Origin: Heterohyrax brucei
Taxonomy: Eukaryota > Chordata > Mammalia > Hyracoidea > Procaviidae
DNA length: 64,000 bases
Direction of reading: 5' to 3'
Assembly (NCBI GenBank): GCA_028571685.1
Contig: CM053143.1
Span: 138,170,829 to 138,234,828, forward strand
The number at the start of each line of letters is the position of its first letter. The first letter of the stretch is position 1. Position numbers and translations under genes: made by a program. The notes below the pieces were generated by a model, which saw nothing but the letters and a program-made list of their open reading frames with translations, did not search any database and was not told where the DNA came from. Of this stretch, positions 22,014-34,038 are shown piece after piece.

Positions 22014-22318
22014 GGGGCATTGGAGGTTCAATGATAGAATTCTGGATGGGGATCCAGGCTCAGTACTCAACCAATACAACTCATGCACAGCTACCACCCA
22101 TTTGTCAGTGGAGACTTGCGTCTGACTATGATATCAAACAGACTTCAGCATAACTTCCTGACTAAGACAAAGTAGAATGAAAACCCAATGGTTCACAGCA
22201 GTCTGGTCTGCAATTGGTTGTGAGGTTGATGCAGGTCTAGGCAGCATTCTGTTCAGTTGTCCTTGGGGTCTCCATGAGTCAGAGGCCCACTCTACGGCAG
22301 CTAATGACAACAACAGCA
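22014..22318 (+). repeat. tRNA-Gly-type SINE
   Basis: Head 'ggcattggaggttcaatg', body 'aacttcctgactaagac', tail 'ggcagctaatgacaacaac'. It directly follows the AfroSINE before it. Confidence 0.82.
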
Positions 22319-22354
22319 GAAAACTTTCAAATCAAAATGTTTGAAAGAGCCTTC

Positions 22355-22560
22355 CCTGGCAGGTTTGGAAAACATGACACTATTTCCTTCATGGAGGAGT
22401 TAACTGAGGTGTTTCAATAATGTGGTGTATAAACTTCATGTCTGTTATTTTTCCAGTTATTTCTTTCTGTAGTGGTCAGTTTAATTTCCTTTCCTTAACA
22501 TCTTACGTAAATTCCATAATTTTTGGCTGTATTTGAATGCTTTAGAAAATTTAACATATG
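22355..22560 (+). repeat. Unclassified dispersed duplicate, copy 1
   Basis: Aligns with 30795-30990 in the same orientation, with shared blocks 'ggagttaactgagg', 'ggtataaac', 'ctttcct' and 'aacat'. It does not match any repeat family that I recognise. Neither copy holds an open frame of note. Confidence 0.55.
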
Positions 22561-23072
22561 AAGTGTGTTTTGGATAGGTGATATTAAGCTGGAGAATGAG
22601 AACATTAAGAAACAGTGGCAGTTTTCCAATATTTAAAGGGATATTGTGAAGATTTGTAGCCCAAGACAGTAGAACTAGAAGAAATAGGAAGAGGAAATGG
22701 TCGTTTATTGAGACTTACGGTGTCAGTTGCTGTGTCTATGACAAGAATTTGAACTCAGTATGAGACAGATATAAACAACAAGTTGAAACATCCATCAATA
22801 CAATAAAATTTCTCTCAGACCAAGGAGTGGGGTTATTTTCAAGCAGAGCCCGGGTTAATGCTGGACAAAGATGTTGCAGCAGGGATGCTGGCATTATTGG
22901 AGTGGGTTGAGTAGAAGACGGTTGACTTCTCAGATCCATTCACCATCATAAATTTATGGGCAATCTTGACCACTTATACAGTCTTCAAAGTTTTTGAGAA
23001 CAAAGCTCATAAATTAGTATGTTAAAGATAAAATAAAGACCTTTAAAGTCAGATAAAAAGTTCTAAACTTTT
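22561..23072. other. No feature recognised
   Basis: No clear repeat. The 67-codon minus frame at 22736-22939 has no recognisable domain. Confidence 0.45.
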
Positions 23073-24135
23073 CAGATTGTCAAGGATTTCATTTTGAGTC
23101 CACAATCAATGCCCATAGAAACAGTAATCAAGAAACCAAAAGATGCATTACAGTGGGAAAATCTGCTGCAAAGGGTCTCTTCAAAGTATTTAAAAGAAAA
23201 GAAGTCACCTTGAAGACTAAAATGTGCCTGACCTAAGCCACGGTATTTTCAATTGCATCATATGCATGCAAAAGTTAGACCATGAATGAAGAAGACAGAA
23301 GAAGAATTGATGCTTTTGAATTGCAGTGTTGGAGAAGAATGTTGAATGCACCATGGGCCACTAAAAAGAACAAGCAGATCTGTTCTGGAAGAGGTACAAC
23401 CTGAATGCTTCTTGGAAGCAAAGACGGCAAGACTGCATCTTACATACTTTGGACATTGTTTTAGTCAGCTAGGGCTGCTGTAACAGTAATACCACATAGC
23501 AGATGGCCTTAACAAAGGAAGGTTTATTCTTACACAGTCTGGTAGGCTGCAAGTCCATATTCAGGGTGTCTGCTCCAGGGGAAGGCTTTCCCTCTTGTCG
23601 GCTCTGGAAGAAAGTGTGGTATTGTATCAGTCTTTGTCCAGGAAGCGTCTTGGTGCAGGAACCTCAGGTCTGCTGGTTGTGCTGTTCTCCCGGTGCTGCT
23701 TGCTTGATGGTAGGAGGTTCCCAATTCTCTGCCTGCTTCTCTGTCCTTTTATCTTTTGTAGGATGAAAGGATTAAGCCATCCTCCAGGGAAACTCCCTTT
23801 ACAGGAGAGCAGGGAGGTAATCCTATGAAGGGATTTACAGCCCCACCCTAATCCTTTTAACATGCAGTTTAGGAAAATCACAAAATGGAGGACAGTGACA
23901 AGATACTGGGAATCATGGCGCAGCCACATGGCTACACATGTTTTTGGGGGAACACAAGTCAATCCATGACAGACATGTTGTCAGGAAGGATCAGTTCCTG
24001 GACAAAGGCATCATGCTTGGTAGAGTGGAGGGTCAGCAAAAAAGAGGAAGACCCTCGATGAGATGGATTGACACAGTGGCCACAACAAGGAGCTTAAGCA
24101 TCAGAACGATTGTGGACATGGTGCAAGACCAGGCA
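23073..24135 (+). mobile_element. RTE LINE copy D, 3' part
   Basis: Starts 'cagattgtcaaggatttc' in the C-terminal coding region and continues to 'gcaagaccaggcag', where an AfroSINE takes over. A solo LTR (23457-23971) sits between 'catactttggacat' and 'gacatgttgtcagg', which read through perfectly once it is removed. The frame at 23938-24180 is a chance fusion of LTR end, RTE and SINE. Confidence 0.9.
23457..23971 (-). mobile_element. Solo LTR, ERVL-MaLR-like (LTR-4)
   Basis: 515 bp, TG...CA, with a perfect five-base duplication GACAT (23452-23456 and 23972-23976). Collinear with LTR-3 over its whole length and better preserved, ending 'gtcaatccatgaca'. Frames 23503-23828 and 23530-23962 are chance readings of the LTR. 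Confidence 0.93.
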
Positions 24136-24325
24136 GGAGCCCTTGCTGGTGCAGTGATTAAGTGCTCAGCTGCTGACTGAAAGGTTGATGATTTGAACTA
24201 ACCTAAAGTCCCTATGGAAAAAAAGACCTACACTTCCCGAGAGCCTAGGAAACCCCATGAGGCAGTTTTAGTCTGTCATACGGGGTTGCTATGAGTTGGA
24301 ACTGACTGGGTGCACACAACAACAA
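24136..24325 (+). repeat. AfroSINE-like copy at the tail of RTE copy D
   Basis: Starts 'ggagcccttgctggtgc' inside the RTE tail and ends with 'tgcacacaacaacaaac'. Because SINE and RTE share the tail sequence, the last 60 bases could belong to either element. Confidence 0.85.
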
Positions 24326-24609
24326 ACCATAGTTTAACATGGGTTGATCTCAAAACATAGTGCTGAATGAAAAAAGCAAAACACTGAATGAGATTTATTT
24401 GCAACATCACTTTCATTAAAGTACAAACACATGCATAAAACTTATTTTATTTTTCAATGGTATATACAAATGTTGTATTTAGGTGCCTTTGGGTCAGTTT
24501 CAACTCAATGCAACCCTATATACAACAAAATGGAACACTATCTAGTCCTGTTGTTGCTATGCTTGAGCCTGTTGTTGCAGCCACTACATCAGCCCATCTC
24601 ATTGAGGGT

Positions 24610-25150
24610 TGTCATGGATTGAGTTGGGTCTCCTCAAAATCTGTGTCAACTTTGTTAGGCTATGACTTCCAGTACTATGTGATTGTCTTCCGTTTTGTAA
24701 CTTTCATACGTGTTATAAAGTTCAATCTCTGCTTGTGGTTAAAGAGGATGAGGGAATGATGTAACACTCTTGCTAAGGTCACCTTCTTGATCTGCTGTGA
24801 AGTGAATTTCCCTGCGGTGTGGCCTGCATCACCTTCTATCCTACAAAAGATAGTAGCAAAAGGGAGCAAGAAGAGAGTCGGGGACCTCATTCTACCAAGA
24901 AAGAAGCTCCAGGAACAGAATGTGTCCTTTAGATCTGGGGTTCCTGTGTGGAGAAGCTCCTAGTCTAGGGTAAGATAGACAAGAAAGACCTTTCTCCAGA
25001 GCTGACAAAGAGTGAATGAACGCCTTCCCCTGGAGTTAAGGCCCTAATTTTGGACTTGTAAGCTACTAGAATGTGAGAGAATAAATTTTTCTTTGTTAAG
25101 GCCCTCTACTTGCAGTATTTGTTTTAAAACAGCACTAGATGGCTGAGACA
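24610..25150 (+). mobile_element. Solo LTR, ERVL-MaLR-like (LTR-5)
   Basis: 541 bp, 'tgtcatggattgagttgg' to 'agatggctgagaca', flanked by the five-base duplication AGGGT (24605-24609 and 25151-25155). It lies in the 3' UTR of RTE copy E1, in the opposite orientation. Confidence 0.92.
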
Positions 25151-27250
25151 AGGGTCTTCTTTTTTGCTGATTGTCTACTTTACCAAGCATGATTTACTTA
25201 CTTCTCCAGGGACTGGTCCATCCCGACAATGTGAGATGAAATCATACTATCTTTGCTGCTAAGAATTTGGCAGTACTTCCGAGACCATGGCAGTCCATGG
25301 TATATTCAATATTCTTCAATAATAACATAAATCGAAGACATCAATTTTTCAGTCACTGTTAAGCTTTTGAATGTATATGAAAGCATTGGCTTGGGTCAGG
25401 CACACCTTAATCCTTAAAGTGACATCTTTCTTTCTTTTTCTTTTTTTAATGCTTTAGAAAGGCCTTTTGAAGCAGATTTTCTCAATGTAATGCATCATTT
25501 GATTTACTGATTGCTTTCAAAGGCACTGATTGCAGCTTTAAGCAAAATGAAATTCTTGACAACTTCAATCTTATCACCATTTATCATGATGTTGCTTAGT
25601 GGTCTAATTGTTGAGATTTTTTATTGTCTGTATATTGAGGTGTAATTCATACTGCAGACTGTGGTCTTTGATCTTCATCAGTAAGTACTTCAAGTCTTCT
25701 TCACTTTCAACAAGTAAAGTTGTGTCATTTGCAATTTGCAGGTTGTTAATGACTCTTTGTCCAATCCTGATGTCCCTTTCTTCTTCACGTAGTCCATCTT
25801 CTCTGATTATTTGCTCAACACACAGATTGAATAAGCATGGTAAAAGCATACAACCCTAATACCCAGCTTTTCTGATTTGAAACCATAGAGTATCCCCTTG
25901 TTCTGTCCAAACAACTGCCTCTTGATCTACATACAGGTTGTACAAAAGCACAATTAAGTGTTTTGGAGTTACCGTTCTTTGTAATGTTTCATCTAACTTG
26001 TTATGATTCAGACAGTCAAGTGCTTTTGCATCCTCATCAAAACACAGAAAAGCATCTTATTGGAGTTCTCTTCTTTCAACTGAGATCCACCTGAAACCAG
26101 CAGTGATATCTTTTGTCTCATGTCCTTTTTTGAACTCAGTTAAATTTCTGGCAGTTCCCTTTCAATGTACTCCTGCAACCATTTTTGAGTGATCTCTACT
26201 AAAATTTTAGTTTGATAATTTCTGCATACTATTGGATCGGATCATCTTTCTTTGGAATGAGCACAAATATGGATCACTTTCAGTCAGTTGGTCAAGTCAC
26301 TGTCTTTCAAATTTCTTGGCATAGGTGAGTGAGCACTGCCACTGCAGCATATGTTGACTGAAAGATCTCAATTGGTATTTTGTCAATTCCCGAAGCCCTG
26401 CCTTCAGTGCAGCTTAGACGTCTTCCTTTATTACCATAGGTTCTTGATCATATGCTGCCTCCTGAAATGATTGAACATCAACCAATTCTTTTTGGTACAG
26501 TAACTCTGTGTATTGATTCCATCTTCTTTTGGTGCTTCCTGTTGTTCAGTATTTTCTCCATAGAATCCAGTGTTGCAATGGAAGGCTTGAATTTTCTCTT
26601 CAATTCTTTCAGATTGGGAAATACTGAGTGTGCTCTTCCCTTCTGGTTTTCTAATTCCAGGTCTTTGCACATTCCATTCTAATACTTTGTCTTCTTAAGG
26701 TGTTTTTAGAAATTTGCTGTTCAGCTTGTTTACTTTATCATTTCTTCCTTTTGCTTTAGCTACTTCATGTTCAGGAACAAATTTCAGAGTCTTTTCTGAT
26801 GTCCACTTTGGTCTTTTTTTTTTTTTTTTTTATCTTTTTAAGGACTTCTTGCTTTCTGAGTGTGTGATATCATTCCACAATGTTGTCTGTAATTTGTTAT
26901 GGTCCACACAGTCAAATGCCTTTGAGTGTGTCAAATGTATTCTGTTCTATTCAAGCGTATTCTTGAGATGGCCTCTGTATTCAGATGGAATATACTCAAG
27001 GTTATACTTTGGCTGTCATGTATTTGTTCTAATTTTCTTCAGCTTCAGCTTGAGCTTTCGTAAGAGCAGTTAGTGATCTCTTCCATAATTCCCCACTGGC
27101 ATTGTTCTGACTGATGATACTGAGATTTTCTACCATCTCTTTCCACAAATATAGTCAAATATAATTCCTGTGTATTCCATCCAGCAAGGTCCATGTGTAT
27201 CATCACCATTTACGTTGTCAAAAAAGGTATTTGCAATGAAGAAGTCGTTG

Positions 27251-28793
27251 TTACTATTGCTGGGTGCCATCAAATGGGTTCTAACTCATAGCAACACTAT
27301 GCAAACAGAACAAAGCACTGCCCCATCCTGCGCCACATTCACAACCACTGTTATGTTTAAGTGCATTGTTTCAGTCACCTGGTACTGCTCCAGTAAAAAA
27401 TACTAGTGGAAGGCTTCATAAAGAGAAATTTTTATTTTATGTGTCTGGTAAGCCACAAATCCACTTATGAGTTGCAAGTCCATTCAGTATGGGAAATCAT
27501 CACAGTCTGGTAGGCTGAGAGTCCAATTTCAAGGAGAGCATCTCAGCACAGGAACCTCAGGTCCCAAGGATGTGCCTGCTCTCAGTCATGCTTTCTTGGT
27601 GGTGTGAGGTTCCCCAACTTCCTCCGCTCACTCATCTCCCTTATATCCCACAAGCTTGTAGCTTGAGTCATGCCTCACTAACACAACTGTTGCCCGTTAT
27701 CCATCATCAGTTATCACAGAGGCAGGAATTCACAACACATAGGAGGAATGGCACCATGTTGGGACTCATAACCAAGTCAAATCAACCCATACATTTTGGG
27801 GGGCACACAATTCAATCCATGACACCCATTGTTGCAGTCACTGTGTCTATCCATTTCTTTGAGGGTCTTTCTCTTTTTTGCTGACCCTCTACTTTACTAA
27901 GCATGATGTCCTTCTTCTCCAGGGGTTGATCCCTCCCCGAAACATGTCCGAAGTATGCAAGATACAGTCTTGCCATCTTTGCTTCTAAGGAACACTCTGG
28001 TTGTACTTCTTCCGGAACAGATCTGTTTGTTCTTTTGGCAGTCCATGGCACATCCAATATTCTTCTCCAACACCGCAAGTCAAAGGCATCAATTCTTCTG
28101 TCACCCATATTTGTTGTCCAGTTTTCACATGCATATGATGCGAGTGAAAATACCATGGCTTGGGTCAGGTGCACCTTAGTCTTCAAGGTGACATCTTTAC
28201 TTTTCAACACTTTAAAGGGATCTTTTGCAGCATATTTTTCCCAGTGCAAAGTGTCTTTTGATTTCTTGGCTGGAGCTTCCATGGGTGTTGATTGTGGAAC
28301 CAAGTAAAATGAAATCCTTGACAACCTCAATCCTTTCTCCATTTATGACAATGCAGCTTACTGGTCCAGTTGTGAGGATTTTTGTTTTCTTGATGTTGAG
28401 GTGCAATTCATACTTAAGGCTGTGGTCTTTGATCTTCTTCAGCAAGTGTTTCAAATCCTATTCCCTTTCAGGAAGTAAGGTTGTGTCAACTATATAAGGC
28501 AGGTTGTTAGACAGTCTTCCTCTAATCCTGATACCTTTGTCTTCTTCATATAGTCCAGTTCCTTGTGTTATCTTTCTGGCATACAGGTTGGAAGTTATGG
28601 TGAAAAAATACAATCCTGATGCACCCCGTTCCTGGCTTTAGACTACACAATCTCCCCATGTTCTGTTTGCACGACTGCCTCTTGATCCATTACAGATTCC
28701 TCATGAACACAATTAAGAGTTCTGAAATTCCTGTTATCTGCAATGTTATACATAATTTGTTATGGTCCACACAGTCAGATGCCTTTGCATAGC
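27251..28793 (-). mobile_element. RTE LINE copy E2, 5'-truncated, inside copy E1
   Basis: Second RTE in the same orientation. Its tail starts at the left ('ttactattgctgggtgcc') and it ends abruptly inside RT motif A at 28793. It is flanked by about 14 bp of target duplication (27237-27250 and 28794-28807, TGAAGAAGTYGTTR). Removing it rejoins the endonuclease sequence of E1. The 176-codon minus frame 28342-27812 keeps TINARG-like and CWRRILDVPWTAKRTNRS blocks. It is interrupted by LTR-6. Confidence 0.9.
27367..27824 (-). mobile_element. Solo LTR, ERVL-MaLR-like (LTR-6)
   Basis: 458 bp, starting 'tgtttcagtcacctgg' and ending 'caattcaatccatgaca'. The flanking five bases read TGCAT on the left and CCCAT on the right; the right copy fits the uninterrupted RTE, so the left one probably mutated. 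A distinct subtype ('cttgtagcttgagtcatg', 'cacagaggcaggaattcac') shared with LTR-10. Confidence 0.85.
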
Positions 28794-29722
28794 TGAAGAA
28801 GTTGTTAGTCTTGTAAAATTCTGTTACGTGATCTCCAGCATCATTTCTGTCACTACAGTTCCTTCTTTCTTTCCCACTTTTGCATCTTCCAACTACTGTT
28901 CCTTCTTACTTTGCATTTCAAACACTAGTAATTATCAATGTATCCTGATTGCACATTTGATAAGTTTCAGACTTCAAAAATTAGTAAATGTCTTTAATTG
29001 CTTCATCTTTGGCATTAGTGCTTTGTGGGTAAATTTCAATAATAGTCACATTAACTGGTCTTTCTTTTAGGTGTGTGGATATTATCCTATCACTCATAGT
29101 GCTATACTGCAGGACAGATCTTGAAATATTCTTTTCAATAATGAATGCAACATCATTCCTCTTCAATGTGTCATTCCTAGCAAAGTAGATCGTAAGACTG
29201 TCTGATTCAAAGTGACCCATACCCACCCATTTCAGCTCACTAATGTCTAAGAAATGGATTTTTATGCACTGCATTTCACTTTTTATGATTTCTAGTTGTC
29301 TTAGGTTCATACTTTGTGCATTCCATGTTCTTTTTATTCATGGATATTTGTAGCTGTTTCTTCTCATTTTGAGTCACGCCACATCAGTAAATGAAGGTCT
29401 CTAAAGCTTGACTCCATCCACGTCTGTAAGATTGACTTCACTTTGAGGAGGCAGCTCTTCGCTAGTCATCTTTTGAGTGCCTTCCAGCCTGGGGATTCAT
29501 CTCACATTATATCAGACAATGTTCTACTGCCATCATAAGGTTTTCATTGGCTAGTCTTTTCAGAAGTAGAATGCCAGGTCCTTCCTCACAGTCTGGAAGC
29601 TCAGCTGGAATCTGTTTATTGTGGGTGACCTTGCTGGTATTTGTAATCTTGGTGGCATAGCTTCAAGCATCACAACAAAGTACAAGCCATCACAGTACAA
29701 CAGACTAACAGATGTGTGCAGA

Positions 29723-30794
29723 ATACATCTGAATACAAGAACGTATAGACATTAGAGAGAGTGCTGAAGAGGAAACAGAGGTAGTGATATGAACGCCACT
29801 CAGGAGATAAAGAGGTCATACATATAAAACATAAGCTAAGAGAGACACCTGGAACAGTTAGCCAACCAACTATGTGTCGTGAGCTGAAAAGATTTCTTAT
29901 TTTTTTAACCTTCAGAAATTAGAATTTGTGTTTTTTATAATTCAAATTAAATAATAATTTATTGTTGTTTTACTTGATAATTTGTCATTCAAAATTTCGT
30001 TTTTATTAATCATCCCACACATTTTTACTGAACATGCACTATATGTCTAGTATAGTTCTAGGGTAATGGGCATTGGAAATATAGCTGTGAATGACATATC
30101 ACAAGATAAATACCTGGAAGAAGAATTTCTGGCTCAGAGAATAAGCATATTTAACATTTTAGTAGATATTGACAAATTGTTCTCCAAAAGTCTGTGCTTA
30201 TTAGTAATTTTTTAATTAGGTGATGCATTTTCCATGTGATATAATTGAGGTACTTCCCAGTTATTTGTTTCTTTAAGTATGAATGAAAGGCTGAAGGAAA
30301 AGTAGACAGAAGGAATATTAAGGAAAAATGGGATTTGAGTCATTGTGCATGAGCAGAGGCAAACTTAAGTGGGGTGGAAAAACAGAAACTCAGAGAAAAT
30401 TCTAATGTGCATCAGAGGCTAATGATCTCCAGACACCCCATCCCCCAACTCAGCTAGCCCTCACCTGGGTATTTTCCCTGTTGGACCATTTCTCAGTGGG
30501 CTATCTAGTACCTGTCCACAGGGCAGGGAAAGGAAGGGGAAAGCCCATTCCGTGATTATTGCAGGTTATTGCTATGTTTCAGCAGGGATGCAGCACTGGT
30601 GCCTGTAGGCCAGTACTCCTTACAGGCTCCTGATGAGCTTTCTAGCCAACTGCTCCAGCCCTGTGTCAGCCTCTGAGTCTCCACCCAGGGCCTCTTGCGG
30701 AAACAGGATGTAATGTTTCCAAGTACGGTGAGCAGCAGCTGCTTATCTGCTGTGGGCAGGAAAGCAGGCAGAAACATTCTCGGTGACCTTCCTT
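29723..30794. other. No clear feature
   Basis: AT-rich near 29900-30250, then more GC-rich around 30420-30790. No repeat or coding exon is convincing. The 86-codon minus frame 30556-30816 has no domain. Confidence 0.45.
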
Positions 30795-30990
30795 CCTTGG
30801 CGTGTTTGAAAACCATGACCCTAGTCCCGTTTTTGCAGGAGTTAACTGAGGAGCTTCAACTCAGTGGGGTATAAACATTAAATGTCATTGTTCCCTCCCC
30901 CTGCGTTATTGCTTTCTATAGGGTTCAGCTGAATTCCCTTTCCTAAACATTTTCGGCATATTTCATAACTTTTTGTGCTTTTGCAGTTAT
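30795..30990 (+). repeat. Unclassified dispersed duplicate, copy 2
   Basis: Partner of 22355-22560. Shared order: 'ggagttaactgagg', a gap, 'ggtataaacatt', 'gttattgctttcta', 'cctttcctaaacat' and 'catatttcataac'. Family unknown. Confidence 0.55.
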
Positions 30991-32887
30991 GGGAATTTCA
31001 GTCCAATTTAAAGTGTCAGAGTCAACCTACATCTCAATTTACATCTAATTTTCTCCTCCTTCTACTTCAGGTATGACCTAAGGCTTGGGAGATCAGGGCA
31101 GTGGTAGATAACCTGCTTTGTCACCTTTTTGCAAATTTTGTACCTTGGAATAGAGAAGGAGGTCACAGACAAGAGTCAGGGAGTAAGGATGATGGAAGAT
31201 AAATACTCTGTCCCAGGATACACACCTCTTTTATCTCCTGGGTCCACCACTGTGTTTATCAACTGCATATGCTGTTGTTATGTTGTGTGGGACAATTCTT
31301 AGGGTGGAACTGTTTCGTATAGTTCAAAGTTTTTATTATTATTCCTCCCAGCCACCAATAGATTTTCCCACAGCATCTTTCAGTCTTTGTGACAATCTTT
31401 CCACATTTTTCTAAACACATAATAGGAAGCCACTCTGCCTTGGTTCGGATCCGACTCAACGGCACTTGGCTTGGCTGCCTTGGTTGAGAATCACTGGAAA
31501 CTTTCTGTATTGGAATCAAGGACAAGGGATGCAGGGGTCAGATCTTAGATTTCTAGAAATGAGCTGGAAGGAATCTCTGGTTGTCCCTTGATTCTGTCTA
31601 GCTTCATTTGACTCTCTCTACTGCTGGTGACTTTGTTATGGTTGTCTCTGTATAGATGATATGCTTGAAATTCTAAGGATGTTGTTCATCTCTTTGGACA
31701 TCTCCATTTCTGAGGATCCCTGTGTAGAGGGTAGCTGTGCCTACCTTTGGCCCTACCAGGGATCCAGGCTTCAGTCCCTTCTCTGAGGGAGGTGTGGCCC
31801 CAGTGTGAATAGAGGGTTAATCTCCTTTGGTCAGAAAGCCCCTTAGGTATTCCCAAAATTCTACTCCTTCCTCCAGCTCCATGCTCCTTCATGGAAACTA
31901 CTGGGATTCTGTTGTGTATTAGCTAGTTGGTTGTTGTCTCTAACTTCTTCCCACGGGATACTCAGCAATGATTTTGCCTTTACGGATTTCTAGGAGATCA
32001 GAAAATACAAGCTGTATGTATTCTAGGAGATGCATATCACCGTGTCCTGGTGGGATGGCAATCCCAGTGTAAGACTTCCTATTCTATAGTTAAATGAGCA
32101 TCCATCCAACGGTGGAATGCCAGTCCCCCCCCCCACTTTTTTTTTTAATCCAAATACCCTGTCTTTAACTGTGGTTACCCTGCAACCCTACTTATCCCTT
32201 GGCTTCTTGAGAAGAGGAGTAAGCAAGGGTCTCCCATCTCCTATAAGGAGTTTTCTTACCATTAAGGCTGATGATTCTCAAATCCAACTTTCTTTCCCCA
32301 TTTATTCGTAGTTTATACTAAAAAAGTTTTTATGTCTGTGTAGAGGGTGGTGGGGTTGGAGATGATAGTAGTAAGGCTCATTCTGCTGAGTTTTAGAAAC
32401 TTTTGGGGAAGGGCATTGTGTTGTGGCTCACTTTACAGTGTGAGGTGTTTAGGCTCTGTCCTCAGCTAGCAGCTGTAGTCCCTATTCCAGGGCAATAGGT
32501 GAAGTCCTACTCAAAATTCTGGCACAAGATGGGTAAAGACTTCTGAGTCTTGACAATAGCTCTGACACTAGATGTAGGAACTGGAGGGTGAATCACACTA
32601 TAGAATTAAATAGAGGAAAAGCAAGCTTCCCTTTCAGAGCCTAGGAACTGACAATGGTCTCTCTTATCCATCCCTTTAAACATTATATGGCAGGTGGGAA
32701 AGGAAAGAGGAAAACAGAAACTGAGAAGAGCAAAATGAGTTAGAAAGAACACTTACAGGGAAAGGAGAAACAGTCTTTTGTTCTGTCTCTGTTTAAAAGA
32801 GTATAAAATGGCTATCAACCTCCTGGGGTAGAAGTGAGAGGCCCTGAGAAAGAAAAATTGAAACTAAAATATCTCCATCTATCCATT
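30991..32887. other. No clear feature; C10/T10 run
   Basis: Contains a run of ten C followed closely by ten T at about 32125-32146. I see no gene. A short stretch at 31443-31476 ('cggatccgactcaacgg') resembles the shared SINE/RTE tail, but it is too short to call. Confidence 0.45.
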
Positions 32888-33420
32888 TGTCTTAGGCTGG
32901 GTTTTCTAGGGAAGCCAAACCAGTAACACATGTAGGTACTAGGAAAGATTTATAATATAGATAGATAGATAGATATAGATATAGGAAACAGGTCATGCAA
33001 TCACAGAAGCTGAATGTTCCAAGTCCTGGCACAAGGCTCACGTGGTCATGGGAGCTGATGAACTCAAAGTCAGCAGGTCAGAGACCAGAGTTCTAGATCA
33101 CTGGTTGTGTAGGCCGGTGGATCCCAAGCTGGTGGACAGACAGAGTGGCAAAGGCTGGTGAACTCAGGATCAGCAGGGCAGGGAGCAGAACTCTCAAGCA
33201 CCGGCTGTAAGGATTGATGAATCCAACAGCTGCTAGTTCAAGTCCAGGAACTAGACACCGGAAAAAGACAGCAGGAGCTCCTGGCTACGTGGGCAGACCA
33301 GTAGTAGTAGTAGAAGGTGAAGAGATGAGAGCTGAGGGGCAGGAAGCCACCACAGACCCCACCCTGCCACTTAATACAGCAGCCAAATATGGAGTAGCCA
33401 AGTTGACATAATCCTGACCA
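32888..33420 (-). mobile_element. Solo LTR, probable ERVL/MaLR type (different family)
   Basis: Starts 'tgtcttaggctggg' and ends '...aatcctgacca', with near-identical five-base flanks CCATT (32883-32887) and CCATG (33421-33425). It carries a (GATA)n run at about 32957-32983 and a repetitive middle in which 'gctgatgaactc', 'gctggtgaactc' and 'gattgatgaatcc' recur. Orientation is inferred from an antisense AATAAA-like stretch. The frame 33214-33411 is chance. Confidence 0.6.
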
Positions 33421-33428
33421 CCATGCCG

Positions 33429-33899
33429 TCTAACCATCCATCCAATCACCCAACTAATATCATTGAATATCTACTCTGAAACAAATACCATACAATGAAA
33501 ATCATTATTAGTGACGTGCCTTTCTTTCTATTGCTGCCATATACAATCTGACTTTCTGAGTATGAAATTATTAGGACTATGTTTTCCTAGACCTAGACCC
33601 TTGGTGGATCAAGGTCTCATTACAAAGCAAAGTGTGGTGAGAAAGAATTCTGGGGCCTTGATCTTTGAAGCTGCTGATTTGTTGGTGTTCTCAGCAAGAA
33701 TTAACTCCTTCTTAGCTTATTTCTGCATGAAATGTGAGATTAACTTGGAATGTTTTTTCTATTACGTATGTAATCTTCAGTGAAAACATATCAGAATTAA
33801 ATATATGATGACTGTGTATAGTAATGGCATAGGTGACAAGTGTACTATTAAATGTAGATGCAGCTATTAATATGTTAATCAGACAAACAGTGTCTTAAA
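33429..33899. other. No feature recognised
   Basis: The 90-codon frame at 33511-33783 is open but shows no domain I recognise. No repeat signature. Confidence 0.45.
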
Positions 33900-34020
33900 A
33901 ATACTTTATTATGTTTTAGGTGAAAGTTTACACAGCAAATGAGATTCTCTTTTAACAGCTTTTATATAAATTGTTCTGTGACATTGGTTACAATTTTTGC
34001 AATTACAATGCATTAATTAT
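33900..34020 (-). mobile_element. L1 3' end fragment
   Basis: Antisense of the terminal L1 3' UTR: 'gttttaggtgaaagtttac', 'tgttctgtgacattggtta'. Compare the sense end at 17.6-17.7 kb. Confidence 0.65.
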
Positions 34021-34038
34021 TCTTCAGTTTTCTTTATT

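Larger units (their letters stand above)
24472..29722 (-). mobile_element. RTE LINE copy E1, near full length, interrupted
   Basis: Minus-strand RTE running from its tail at 24472 to its 5' tip near 29722. Reading from the 5' end: 5' region 29722-29310, AP-like endonuclease (29310-28981, with HFLDISELKWVG and IEKNISRSVLQYS) continuing at 27250, linker (26672-26478), RT (about 26400-25600; fragment MLLPCLFNLCVEQIIREDG, then NNLQIANDTTLLVES in place of YADD), C-terminal part (25560-25156) and tail (24604-24472). Interrupted by LTR-5 (24610-25150) and by RTE copy E2 (27251-28793). Every frame is broken. Confidence 0.9.

Noticed and set aside
27812-28342. 176-codon minus-strand frame as a possible gene
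   Set aside because: Its content is the C-terminal region of the RTE protein, and the frame is broken relative to other RTE copies.
31443-31476. Short stretch resembling the shared SINE/RTE tail
   Set aside because: Only about 30 bp, without head or body. It could be chance.
32957-32983. (GATA)n run as an independent locus of interest
   Set aside because: It is a short microsatellite inside an LTR and unremarkable by itself.
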